NCBI RefSeq assembly: GCF_013032505.1
Contig: NZ_WQCG01000002.1
Location: 682,001-746,000, forward strand
Length of the DNA: 64,000 bases
Reading direction: 5' to 3'
Source of the DNA: Ruegeria atlantica
GTDB lineage: Bacteria > Pseudomonadota > Alphaproteobacteria > Rhodobacterales > Rhodobacteraceae
Part shown: piece after piece, positions 27,548 through 35,959 of the stretch
Numbering within the stretch: the stretch's first letter is position 1
Layout of the letters: every line of letters starts with the position of its first letter
Notes under the pieces: model-generated
What the model was told of the DNA's origin: nothing
Databases searched by the model: none
What the model saw: only the letters and a program-made list of their open reading frames with translations
Made by a program: the position numbers and the translations under genes

Positions 27548-28060
27548 TCAGTCAAACAGTTTGTCGCCTTCGAAGACGGGCGTGCCGTCGCGAAGGGATT
27601 TGAAATCGCGTAAAAACGATTGGATCAGGCGCCAAATCATCAGCGCAAAGCCGGTCGGAACAGCCATCAGGAACCAGACCTTCGACACCCGAAGGCCATC
27701 TGTAACTGACCCGAACTTTGCCGAGACGTGAACCGCCTCGTACGACCAGTAAAGCGCAATCACAGCGACCACGAACATCACAAGGTCGCCAAAGATATAG
27801 AGCAACGCCTTCGGTCGCGGCCCGAGGTAGTGCATCACCACATCAATGCGGATATGGGCCCGCTCCTTGACCGCCGCCGCAGCACCGATCCAGGCCAGAT
27901 AGATGAACGAGTACCGAACGATCTCTTCGCCCCAGATCGAAGAATAAGCGAAGATTTCGCGTCGAAGGACCTCAATGGCCATGGTGATGACCAGCATCAC
28001 GTAGAACACCAGCAGCAGCCAGCGCTCGGCGTTGCGATCTATGTTTTTTAGTAAGGTCAT
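27548..28060 (-). CDS. TRAP transporter small permease (DctQ type)
   Basis: 170 residues with four membrane helices (ERWLLLVFYVMLVITMAIEV; EEIVRYSFIYLAWIGAAAAV; LLYIFGDLVMFVVAVIALYW; VWFLMAVPTGFALMIWRL). The motif WGEEIVRYSFIYLAWIGAA is typical of DctQ. ATG 28060 follows GAGGGAACCG; the longer upstream frame would run into the hairpin region. Eleven bases separate its stop from the DctM start. Confidence 0.88.
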   Translation of the reverse strand: MTLLKNIDRNAERWLLLVFYVMLVITMAIEVLRREIFAYSSIWGEEIVRYSFIYLAWIGAAAAVKERAHIRIDVVMHYLGPRPKALLYIFGDLVMFVVAVIALYWSYEAVHVSAKFGSVTDGLRVSKVWFLMAVPTGFALMIWRLIQSFLRDFKSLRDGTPVFEGDKLFD

Positions 28061-28080
28061 CGGTTCCCTCGGCGACAGAA

Positions 28081-28125
28081 CAGTCAGGCGTGGCCTTCTG
28101 CTTCGGGCCCTTTCAGGCCTGACTG
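28081..28125 (-). terminator. Hairpin between binding-protein gene and permease genes of the TRAP operon
   Basis: CAGTCAGGC (28081-28089) and GCCTGACTG (28117-28125) form a perfect 9-bp stem with an inner GGCC pair. No U-run follows, so it more likely protects the binding-protein mRNA or partly stops transcription than ends it. Confidence 0.55.
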
Positions 28126-28170
28126 CTGTTGAGTGATTGCGGGCGCCCAAAAGACGCCCACCGGATAAGA

Positions 28171-29316
28171 TCAGGCGTCGTGGACGTAGTACTTGCCTTG
28201 CGTCCCGGCCGCCTCGACCAGTTTCTCAAATGCGTCCATCGACCCGGCCAGTTCTGTCTTGAATGGATCCCAATCAGCGTTTTGATAGCCGCCGACACTT
28301 TCCCACTCGGCTAGTTGATCTGCGTTGAGCGAGTGGAATTCCACTCCGGCCTTATTAAGCTCGGCCATGGCATAGGCGCGGGCCGACGGCACTTTGGAGA
28401 GGTTCTGGTGGCTGGTCATCTCCGAGCCCCACATGATGCCTTCCTGAACGTCTGGCGGCATCGAATTGAACCATTCAAGGTTACACGAATAGACCTGACT
28501 GTCTGGCACAGCCTGCGTAAAGGTCACATGGCTGAGGATGTCTTTGAAGCCGAAGACGTACAGTGCACCGACCGACGGATCGAGCGCATCCGCAACACCT
28601 TGTTTAATTGCCGAGGGCGTCTCGCCCCATGCAACAGGCGTCGGGTTCGCACCGACCATACGGTAGTATTGCTGCAGCATTTTCGAGCCGGGAACGCGGA
28701 ACTTCACGCCGCTCATGTCACCGGGGGTGATGATGGCGTTACCGCCCTGACGTACGGCAACGACACGCGGGTCGATCACCACATAAAACAGTGCCTTGAA
28801 CCCGGCTGCCTCGACTTTCGGGTGAACTTCGTTCTGCCATGTGTCGGAATGCACAAGGTTGGTGAACCGCTGGTTCGAACCGCACAGATACGGCATGTTG
28901 ATAAGGTCAACGGTCGACGCGAACGGTGCGAAGTTGGACAGCGAATGCTGCGCCGCCTGAATCGTCCCGCCCTGCACCTTCTGCACCAAAGCACCACCGG
29001 CACCCAGTTGGCCACCAGGCGCAAGCTTGACGTACACTTTCCCGTTTGTTGCGTTCTGGATGTTTTCTTTCAGGTCAAGCTGCATAATCGGATAGCTGCG
29101 CGAAGCGCCCAATACATATGCGGTTGCGACCGTCATGACATGATCGGCGGCCTTTTCACGCTCGCTTTCTTCTTTGGCTGTCTGCGCCACAGCTTCCGAC
29201 GACCACAGGACGCCACCGGCACCTGCAACCAGCGCAGCAGTGAATGAACCACTAGCGCTGAGCTTCAGGAAGCTACGACGTTCGATGGACGCCAGTTCAT
29301 TTCTATCGTTTTTCAT
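28171..29316 (-). CDS. TRAP transporter substrate-binding protein (DctP type), Tat-exported
   Basis: 381 residues. The N-terminus has a twin-arginine signal, ERRSFLKLSASGSF, followed by a hydrophobic stretch ending SSEAVAQ. Mature-protein motifs of DctP: VYVKLAPGGQLGAGGALVQKVQGG, PYLCGSNQRF, then VKFRVPGSKMLQQYYRMVGANPTPV. It binds the substrate in the periplasm and hands it to DctQM. GGGAGGG precedes the ATG. Being first of the transporter genes and followed by a hairpin fits the higher dose needed for a binding protein. DHPS as ligand is inferred from neighbours. Confidence 0.9.
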   Translation of the reverse strand: MKNDRNELASIERRSFLKLSASGSFTAALVAGAGGVLWSSEAVAQTAKEESEREKAADHVMTVATAYVLGASRSYPIMQLDLKENIQNATNGKVYVKLAPGGQLGAGGALVQKVQGGTIQAAQHSLSNFAPFASTVDLINMPYLCGSNQRFTNLVHSDTWQNEVHPKVEAAGFKALFYVVIDPRVVAVRQGGNAIITPGDMSGVKFRVPGSKMLQQYYRMVGANPTPVAWGETPSAIKQGVADALDPSVGALYVFGFKDILSHVTFTQAVPDSQVYSCNLEWFNSMPPDVQEGIMWGSEMTSHQNLSKVPSARAYAMAELNKAGVEFHSLNADQLAEWESVGGYQNADWDPFKTELAGSMDAFEKLVEAAGTQGKYYVHDA

Positions 29317-29339
29317 TTAGTGCCCTCCCAAGCAAAAAA

Positions 29340-29525
29340 TCAGCCATCGCTTTTTGCGTCGCGAGCGGCTTCCTTTTTTAGAATTGCGACAACGAACAGG
29401 ATCGACGCCGCGAACAGAACCAACATCTCTCCGACGTCACCAAGAAAGGCGCTGTTTGCAAAAGCCCCCAACGCCACGTTCGCAAAATAGACGGCAAACA
29501 CGAGTGCGGACGCAGCAAGAAACAT
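29340..29525 (-). CDS. Small two-helix membrane protein leading the sulfonate operon
   Basis: 61 residues with two hydrophobic segments (FLAASALVFAVYFANVALGA and LVLFAASILFVVAILKK) and a charged tail. The ATG at 29525 has GGGAG at a good distance, and the frame ends 24 bases before the TRAP binding-protein gene. Downstream of the LacI operators it is the first gene of the operon. I know of no named family; it may be an accessory of the TRAP system. Confidence 0.6.
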   Translation of the reverse strand: MFLAASALVFAVYFANVALGAFANSAFLGDVGEMLVLFAASILFVVAILKKEAARDAKSDG

Positions 29526-29563
29526 CTCTTGGACTCCCTTTTCAGATTCGGCCCAACGTCATT

Positions 29564-29577
29564 TGTAAGCGCTTACA
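29564..29577. promoter_or_regulatory. LacI-type operator 1
   Basis: TGTAAGCGCTTACA is a perfect 14-base palindrome with the central CG typical of LacI/GalR operators. It sits between the divergent sulfonate operon (start 29525) and its regulator (start 29665). Confidence 0.85.
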
Positions 29578-29584
29578 TGCAAAA

Positions 29585-29598
29585 TGCAAGCGCTTACA
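29585..29598. promoter_or_regulatory. LacI-type operator 2
   Basis: TGCAAGCGCTTACA differs from operator 1 by one base. The two centres are 21 bases apart, two helical turns, so dimers would bind the same face of the DNA. Confidence 0.8.
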
Positions 29599-29664
29599 TA
29601 ATCGCTTCCCTCTCACCGCAGTTGAGTTTAGAGTTATCAGCAAAAGCAAATTGCGAGTTTGGAA

Positions 29665-30690
29665 ATGGCGAAACCCCGGTCGGCGCCGACACTGGATGAT
29701 GTGGCAAAAATGGCAGGTGTTTCGACGGCCACTGTGTCGCGGTGCCTCAACAGTCCGGACCGGGTGGTCGAAGCGACCCGTGAACGCGTACAATCCGCAG
29801 TTGATGCGCTTGGGTACACGCCAAACTTTGCAGCCCGCGTAATGGCCGCCAAGCGGTCGTTCACCATCGGCGCGATCATTCCTACCATGGAAAACGCGAT
29901 TTTTGCGCGGGGCCTTCAGGCCTTTCAGGAGGAACTGCACCAGCACGGCTATACGCTTTTGGTTTCAAGTTCTGCCTACAAACCGGAAATCGAAGAAGAA
30001 CAAATCCGGACCTTGATTGCGCGTGGGGCCGACGGGTTGCTGCTAATCGGGCATGACCGAGCTCCCGAGATCTATGACTTTCTGGACCAGCGCAATATTC
30101 CCGCTTTGGTCGCCTGGTCTTATCTGCCGAACTCCAAACTGCCTTCGGTCGGCTTTGACAATCGCGCGGCGATGTTCGACCTCGCCAGTCACGTTATTGG
30201 GTTGGGGCACACTCGGATTGGCGTGATATCAGCTCGCGTTGACGGAAATGACCGCGCCCGTCTCAGGGTTCAGGGCATCCGGGAAGCAGTCGCCGATCGT
30301 GGACTTGAGGCCAGCAATCTGACCGTTATCGAAACGTCGTATGAAATCGAAAACGGCGCCAAAGCCTTTAGCGACCTGATGAACGCCACCACGCCGCCGA
30401 CAGCAATCCTATGTGGTAATGACGTGTTAGCCGTTGGTGCTTTGCGGCAGGCGCAAAAAATGGGGCTTGATGTACCCGGCGATGTTTCGATCACGGGCTT
30501 CGATGATATCGAACTGGCCCGGATCGTCTCCCCAGCTCTGACCACAGTGCATGTCCCCCACCGTGAAATGGGACACAAAGCAGCCCTGCAATTGATTGAG
30601 ATGGTCGAAAACCAAACCGCCGGGGAGGGAGAACAACTGGCGACGAGAGTTGTAAATCGACCGTCGCTTGGCAAGCCCGTCTCCGGCTAA
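29665..30690 (+). CDS. LacI-family transcriptional regulator of the sulfonate operon
   Basis: 341 residues. The N-terminal helix-turn-helix and hinge read TLDDVAKMAGVSTATVSRCL, then NFAARVMAAKR. The ligand domain shows FTIGAIIPTMENAIFARGLQ, SVGFDNRAAMFDLA and the C-terminal SITGFDDIELARIVSPALTT. It is divergent from the DHPS/ComDE operon with two matching palindromes between, so it most likely represses that operon (and itself) until a sulfonate intermediate binds. ATG 29665 is chosen; a TTG six bases earlier is possible. Its stop overlaps the end of the converging LysR gene by 4 bases. Confidence 0.88.
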   Translation: MAKPRSAPTLDDVAKMAGVSTATVSRCLNSPDRVVEATRERVQSAVDALGYTPNFAARVMAAKRSFTIGAIIPTMENAIFARGLQAFQEELHQHGYTLLVSSSAYKPEIEEEQIRTLIARGADGLLLIGHDRAPEIYDFLDQRNIPALVAWSYLPNSKLPSVGFDNRAAMFDLASHVIGLGHTRIGVISARVDGNDRARLRVQGIREAVADRGLEASNLTVIETSYEIENGAKAFSDLMNATTPPTAILCGNDVLAVGALRQAQKMGLDVPGDVSITGFDDIELARIVSPALTTVHVPHREMGHKAALQLIEMVENQTAGEGEQLATRVVNRPSLGKPVSG

Positions 30691-31658
30691 GCCGCTTCGC
30701 CCTCCATCGTGCGAAAATCGTCCTTCAACCAAGGATGCTTTGCGCACATCGGTCGCGTGAAATGTTGGCGGATTAGTTTCACCATAACCTTCTGGATCAG
30801 TTCCGAGGTCGTCACGGGATAAACTTCGGTCGTGAACAGGGACACGGTTCGCACGAAATTTCGGCCGGGAAATGGCATTGCCTTGACGCTGTTATGGAAC
30901 CGCTGGGTCCGGTGAAAACAGGCAGCCGTCGTGATCGCCCAACCACTGCCCTGGGCCACCAAACCGATAATGGACTGATTGCACTCCAGTTCGAACCTGT
31001 TCGGCAAACTGAACTTGCTACGCGCCAATTGAATCTCAATTTGTTTCCCGATGACGTAGTCTCGGGAGTACCGCAGCAAGGGTAAATCCGCGTCCGGGTG
31101 AAACAACTCTTCAGGCGAACCGTCAAAGTTGTTGGGAAGCACGACAAGGAACGGATCGCGCATCAATGGGTATTCGATCAACCCTTCGGTTCGTCCCGGT
31201 GGTCGCGTGGCAACCCCCACATCCAGTTTATGTTCCTGCAGCTTGGCAAGGATTTCGTGGCTGGGACGCGTAAAGTGGCGAAAATTGCAGCGCGGCAGAG
31301 CTTGCGCCAGAAAACGAACCATATCAGGGGCAATCTGGTTGTCGAAATCATCAATCAACGCCAACCGCAGATCGGTTGCGTGTTGCCAATTGCCCGTTCG
31401 GATTTCGGCCTCGCCGCGTTTCAGAACGGTCAAACCGTCACGGACATACCTCGAAAAGACCTCGCCTGCGGGCGTCAGTCCCATGGGTCTGCGCCCATGG
31501 TCGACCAACTCAATGCCAAGCGCATTCTCCAAACTGCGCAAGTGGTTCGAGACTGTGCTGATTGACAGACCTGTTTCGGACGCAACCTGTTGGATCGACC
31601 CGGATTTGGCGATCAATTGGAAAACTTCCAGCCATCTCAGGCTTAGCGATTTTGACAT
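30687..31658 (-). CDS. LysR-family transcriptional regulator
   Basis: 323 residues. The helix-turn-helix is WLEVFQLIAKSGSIQQVASE, then GLSISTVSNHLRSLE. The effector domain follows (LRLALIDDFDNQIAPDM; LDVGVATRPPG; GLVAQGSGWAITTAA). It lies 89 bases downstream of the DMGDH-like gene on the same strand, and a 19-base inverted repeat sits just upstream of its start. It probably controls the neighbouring amine-degradation genes. The effector is unknown. Confidence 0.85.
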   Translation of the reverse strand: MSKSLSLRWLEVFQLIAKSGSIQQVASETGLSISTVSNHLRSLENALGIELVDHGRRPMGLTPAGEVFSRYVRDGLTVLKRGEAEIRTGNWQHATDLRLALIDDFDNQIAPDMVRFLAQALPRCNFRHFTRPSHEILAKLQEHKLDVGVATRPPGRTEGLIEYPLMRDPFLVVLPNNFDGSPEELFHPDADLPLLRYSRDYVIGKQIEIQLARSKFSLPNRFELECNQSIIGLVAQGSGWAITTAACFHRTQRFHNSVKAMPFPGRNFVRTVSLFTTEVYPVTTSELIQKVMVKLIRQHFTRPMCAKHPWLKDDFRTMEGEAA

Positions 31659-31672
31659 TGGCAGCTATCATT

Positions 31673-31691
31673 GTTTCGATTTGTCCGAAAC
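31673..31691. promoter_or_regulatory. Inverted repeat upstream of LysR gene
   Basis: GTTTCG (31673-31678) and CGAAAC (31686-31691) flank 7 bases, 15 bases before the LysR start. Spacing suits an autoregulatory site, but it is a single short repeat. Confidence 0.4.
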
Positions 31692-31747
31692 TAGCCAAGC
31701 AAAGATTTGCCCCCACGGCAATGCTGAAATTGACCTCGGGGTGAAGC

Positions 31748-34183
31748 TTATGCCTTCATCCGGGCAAATTCCGGATCATATGGGCACGCCGGAATGACAG
31801 TTGCGCGCACACGCTGACCGCAACTGTCCAACTCCATTTCGTGGCCGATACCCGAGAAGGCGGGGTCGACAAATGCATGAGCAAGGTTCAACCCGGTGCG
31901 GTGCCCCCATTCGCCGGACGTGATGGTGCCCACAACCTGATCCCCTTGCATCAGCGAAGCTCCGGGGTTTGCAGGGCCGGACTTTGAGAGTATCTGAAGC
32001 GAAACAAGCTTTTTTCGTGGACCATCCGATTGCCTTTTCAGCAACGCTGCGCGTCCGACAAAATCGCCCTTGTTTAAGCGGACGAACCTGTCCAAGCCGG
32101 TTTCAAAAGGATCGAATTCGGTGATCAGGTCGGCTTTCCAATGAAGGAAACTTTTCTCCATCCGCATCGTTTCCACGGCCCGCGCGCCAAACAGTCTCAT
32201 CCCGTGCGCCTCTCCTGCCTGCCGCAACGCAAGATAGGCCGCGTAGAGCGACGCGTTGGGGACATGGATCTCATAGGCCAACTCACCGGAAAAGCTGAGA
32301 TTCATGACCGTGGCCGGGGCGATGCCAACAAAGCACTCCCGGACATTGAGCCATGGGAAAACCTCGGCCGACCAATCGCCGCGTGCGCAGGCTGACAAAA
32401 CGAGCCGCGCTTTGGGGCCTGCGAGGACAAGTATGGTTTGATCATTTGTAAGGCTGCGCAGATGAACATCTTCATCGCCTTGCATGTTCTGACGAAGCCA
32501 ATCCATGTCATGAAATTCACTTGCCGCGGCCGAGCCATACCAAACACGCGCCAGCCCCCGGTCGCTGGCTGGAAGATTGGCGACCGTAGCCTCGGCCTTG
32601 ACCATACCGTGATGGTTCAGCAGGTACCCCAGCCCTACCCGCGCCTCGCGCCGGGTGACAGGCCCGCAGAACACCCTGTCCAGAAAGGCATGTCGGTCTG
32701 CACCTGTGATTTCGATCCTATTGAACCCGTTCACCTCGGCCAATCCAACGCCCGTTTGCACGTTTCTAACCTCAGCGGCGACCACGTCGAAAGTTTCGTC
32801 AAAACCGAAACTATGGGTCGGCGTAAAATCAGGCGAAGGTTTGATGTAATCCACCCTCTCCCAACCATTGACCACGGTGAATTCAGCCCCTTCAGACGCC
32901 TGCACCGGTGTCAAAGGCGTTGTCTTGGCGAGGCGACCCGCGGGACGATGTTCATGCGGAAAGTGGAACCGGAATTCGTTTTGATAGTCTTCGATGGCCT
33001 TCAGCGCTGTCAATTCCACATTGGCGTGACCTGTAAACCGACGAGGGTCGAGGCACCAGGTATCGTAACACGCCTCACCATGCACAATTTGCTGGGCGAG
33101 CAACCACCCATGCCCGCCACCTTCGCCCAGCCCCGCACGAAGGCCGATGATGCAAAACGCGTTGCGTTTGCCGGGGATAGGCCCCACCAGCGGCGCCCCG
33201 TCGATTGTGTAGGTAATCGGCCCGTTTACGACCGTGTGAATGCCGGCCTCCATCAATGCTGGCATCCGCGCGAATGCGCCTTCCAACACGTCTGTCACAC
33301 GATCCAGATCGTCGGGACAAAGCGCGTTTACAAAGTTCGGATCAATCCCATCCATACCCCAGGTCTTGCAGTCCTGCTCATAAAACCCAAGCAACAGGCC
33401 GTTCTTTTCCTGTCGGCAGTAATAGTCGCTGATCGGGCAGCGCAGCAGAGGCATCCGATGGCCCGCATCGCGGATTGCAGAAATTTCTTCGGTCAGGAAA
33501 TACTGGTGCTCCATCGAAGACACCGGATGATGGACACCCATCATTGCCCCTACCTCGTTGACCCGATAACCACAGGCATTGACCACGATATCACAGTCGA
33601 TATCGCCATGTTCGGTCTGCACAGTCCAAGTGTCATCGCCGTGCTGCACCAGCCCTGTAACTGGCGTATTCCGATAGACTTCGGCACCGGCCTTCCGAGC
33701 CCGTCGCGCCAAAGCCTGACACAGTTGAGCCGGGTCGATATCGCCATCCAGCGGATCCCACAGCCCACCAATCAGATTGTCGGTCGAAATCAGAGGGTGG
33801 CGGCGGGCGCATTCGTCGGCATCGATCACCTCAAAATGCACATCCATGCCACGCGCCATGGATGCAAAGTGGTGGTAACCTTGCATCTGGCCTTCGGTGT
33901 TGGCCAGGCGTATCCCACCGTCCCCATGGTGATAATTGATCGGGTATTCCGGATCGTCGGCCAATTCTTTGTACAGACGGATCGAATGAGATTTCAGCCC
34001 CACCATTGTCTGGTTCATGCCAAAATTCGTCACCTGCGCGGCCGAATGCCATGTCGTGCCAGAGGTTAGTTCGTTCCGTTCGACCAGAACCACATCGGTC
34101 CACCCCTCTTGCGTCAGGTGATACAGGGTGGAACACCCCGCGATTCCACCACCGATCACAACAACTTTGGTACGCGACTTCAT
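31748..34183 (-). CDS. FAD-dependent oxidoreductase with GcvT domain (dimethylglycine/sarcosine dehydrogenase family)
   Basis: 811 residues. The FAD-binding loop is VVVIGGGIAGCSTLYHL (about 7-23). SGTTWHSAAQ holds the His (46) that carries covalent flavin in the family. The amine-oxidase domain runs to about 370 (GPITYTIDGAPLVGPIP, then RAGLGEGGGHGWLLAQQ). The C-terminal half is an aminomethyltransferase-type, tetrahydrofolate-binding domain (ALDRVFCGPVTRREARVGLG-like, SGELAYEIHVPNASLYAAYL, MRMEKSFLHWKADLI). The enzyme removes an N-methyl group and passes the one-carbon unit to folate. ATG 34183 follows GGAGC. It is divergent from MttB copy 2. Substrate: a dimethyl- or monomethyl-amino compound, not identifiable. 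Confidence 0.9.
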   Translation of the reverse strand: MKSRTKVVVIGGGIAGCSTLYHLTQEGWTDVVLVERNELTSGTTWHSAAQVTNFGMNQTMVGLKSHSIRLYKELADDPEYPINYHHGDGGIRLANTEGQMQGYHHFASMARGMDVHFEVIDADECARRHPLISTDNLIGGLWDPLDGDIDPAQLCQALARRARKAGAEVYRNTPVTGLVQHGDDTWTVQTEHGDIDCDIVVNACGYRVNEVGAMMGVHHPVSSMEHQYFLTEEISAIRDAGHRMPLLRCPISDYYCRQEKNGLLLGFYEQDCKTWGMDGIDPNFVNALCPDDLDRVTDVLEGAFARMPALMEAGIHTVVNGPITYTIDGAPLVGPIPGKRNAFCIIGLRAGLGEGGGHGWLLAQQIVHGEACYDTWCLDPRRFTGHANVELTALKAIEDYQNEFRFHFPHEHRPAGRLAKTTPLTPVQASEGAEFTVVNGWERVDYIKPSPDFTPTHSFGFDETFDVVAAEVRNVQTGVGLAEVNGFNRIEITGADRHAFLDRVFCGPVTRREARVGLGYLLNHHGMVKAEATVANLPASDRGLARVWYGSAAASEFHDMDWLRQNMQGDEDVHLRSLTNDQTILVLAGPKARLVLSACARGDWSAEVFPWLNVRECFVGIAPATVMNLSFSGELAYEIHVPNASLYAAYLALRQAGEAHGMRLFGARAVETMRMEKSFLHWKADLITEFDPFETGLDRFVRLNKGDFVGRAALLKRQSDGPRKKLVSLQILSKSGPANPGASLMQGDQVVGTITSGEWGHRTGLNLAHAFVDPAFSGIGHEMELDSCGQRVRATVIPACPYDPEFARMKA

Positions 34184-34367
34184 TCGTTCTGCTCCGTTTA
34201 GTTCTCTCCAAGTCTTGCGGAAGAACAGACTGGTGCCACAACCGTGCAGATGCGGGTGCAGGAAAATCGAAACTGCGATTTCGGATTCTGAAAACGGCAA
34301 TTCGACTTTGATGCCGGGATGTTCCGCCCCTTACGGTGCAGGAAAGCAAACAAGGGGATAGGACCGG

Positions 34368-35888
34368 ATGTCATCGGACGGATCTAAACGCAGCGGCCGA
34401 AAAGCGCGACATGCCCAACGGGCAGCCAAACCCGTCGTCGACCCCTGCCCGCCCGGCCAGAGGGGTGGGACTTACAAACCCCTGAGCCAACCTGAAATCG
34501 AACAGATATTCGACACCGCATTGCGGCTATTGGAAGACTTGGGCATGGGAAACGTGCCACAAAGGCTTGCTGCCGACCTCAAGGCAGCAGGTGCCAAGGA
34601 CGGGCAACAGAACCGGCTGCTGTTCCCGCGTGAAATGGTTCAACGCGCGATCGATGAAGCACCTAAGAGTTTTGTGTTTCATGGCCGGGACGAAAATCGC
34701 TCGATTGAGGTTGGTGGCGACCGCGTTTATTTCGGCACCGGCGGCGCGGCTGTTCAGACGCTGGACATCGACAGTGGGCTTTATCGCCCCTCTACTCTGG
34801 CGGACCTACACGATTTCACCCGATTGCAGGACACGCTGGCCAATGTCAGCTGGTTCACACGGTGTTGCGTGGCAACGGATGTGCCCGATGTATATGATCT
34901 GGACGTCAACACCGCCTACGCACTGGTACGCAACACCACCAAACCGGTGGCGACGTCATTTACCTTAGCTGAACATGTCAGACCCATTGTCGAGATGCTG
35001 GACATCGTCGCCGGGGGACCGGGTGAATTCGCCAAACGCCCTTTTCTGAAAGCGCATATTAGCCCGGTGATTTCACCACTGCGCTACGGCGAGGATGCAG
35101 TCGACGTAGTCTATGAATGCGTCGCTCATAACATCCCCATGTCGTGCATTACGGCGGCGCAGGCGGGCGCCACGGCTCCGGCTACTTTGGCCGGTTTTTT
35201 GGCGCAGTCACTGGCCGAGACACTGGCCAGTCTTGTCATGGTCAACGCGATCAAGCCCGGCTTTCCGATGGTGTTTTCCAACTGGCCCTTCATTGTGGAC
35301 CTCAGAACCGGGTCGTTTGCAGGCGGCAGTGGGGAAACCGCCGTTTTGAATGCGGCCTCGGCGCAGATTACCAACTGGTTAGGTCTGCCATCGGGCGTGG
35401 CGGCATCTATGACCGACGCAAAGGCCATCGACGCGCAATATGGCGTTGAAAAAGGCATGACATCCCTTGCGGCAGCCTTGGCCGGGGGAAACCTGATCTA
35501 CGAAAGCTCGGGCATGACCGCGTCGCTACTGGGCGCGAGTTTCGAGGGCTTTATACTGGACAACGAGATGCACTCTCACACCTATCGCGCGTTGCGCGGG
35601 ATTGAGGTAACTAAAGAAAACCTGGGTTTCGACGCCATCTGCCATTCGGTTTTAGGCGACGGTCACTTTCTGGGCAGCGAACAGACATATGCGGCCATGG
35701 AACGCGACTACTTTTACCCTGAACTCGCGGACCGGCAGGAACCTCGCACGTGGCAAAACGACGGTGCCAAAGACGCGTGGTCATTCGCCCGGCACCACGC
35801 CAAAGAGGTTCTGGCCAGTCATCACCCAGATTATCTGAGCGCCGAACAGGATGCCGAAATCCGGAAACGTTTCCGCATTCTGATCTGA
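34368..35888 (+). CDS. MttB-family (trimethylamine methyltransferase family) protein, copy 2
   Basis: 506 residues, homologous to copy 1 throughout: shared AGATAPATLAGFLAQSLAET, VDLRTGSFAGGSGE, ASMTDAKAIDAQYGVEKGMT and a basic N-terminus. No in-frame amber codon, so not pyrrolysine-dependent. It is divergent from the DMGDH-like gene (184 bases between starts) and 71 bases ahead of a ureohydrolase. It should take a methyl group from a quaternary amine, the product then going to the DMGDH-like enzyme, but no corrinoid protein is encoded nearby. The different neighbours suggest a substrate different from that of copy 1. Confidence 0.88.
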   Translation: MSSDGSKRSGRKARHAQRAAKPVVDPCPPGQRGGTYKPLSQPEIEQIFDTALRLLEDLGMGNVPQRLAADLKAAGAKDGQQNRLLFPREMVQRAIDEAPKSFVFHGRDENRSIEVGGDRVYFGTGGAAVQTLDIDSGLYRPSTLADLHDFTRLQDTLANVSWFTRCCVATDVPDVYDLDVNTAYALVRNTTKPVATSFTLAEHVRPIVEMLDIVAGGPGEFAKRPFLKAHISPVISPLRYGEDAVDVVYECVAHNIPMSCITAAQAGATAPATLAGFLAQSLAETLASLVMVNAIKPGFPMVFSNWPFIVDLRTGSFAGGSGETAVLNAASAQITNWLGLPSGVAASMTDAKAIDAQYGVEKGMTSLAAALAGGNLIYESSGMTASLLGASFEGFILDNEMHSHTYRALRGIEVTKENLGFDAICHSVLGDGHFLGSEQTYAAMERDYFYPELADRQEPRTWQNDGAKDAWSFARHHAKEVLASHHPDYLSAEQDAEIRKRFRILI

Positions 35889-35959
35889 AAACCACAAGGC
35901 ATTCCCAGCACTGCAATCAGCCGCTAGGGTCAGCCGTGAAACACGCAAGGAATATCGCC

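Noticed and set aside
28315..29247. 310-codon open frame opposite the TRAP binding protein gene
   Set aside because: Antisense shadow; composition unlike a folded protein.
32438..34069. 543-codon open frame opposite the DMGDH-like gene
   Set aside because: Fully antisense; rich in His, Arg, Cys and Pro with no recognisable domain.
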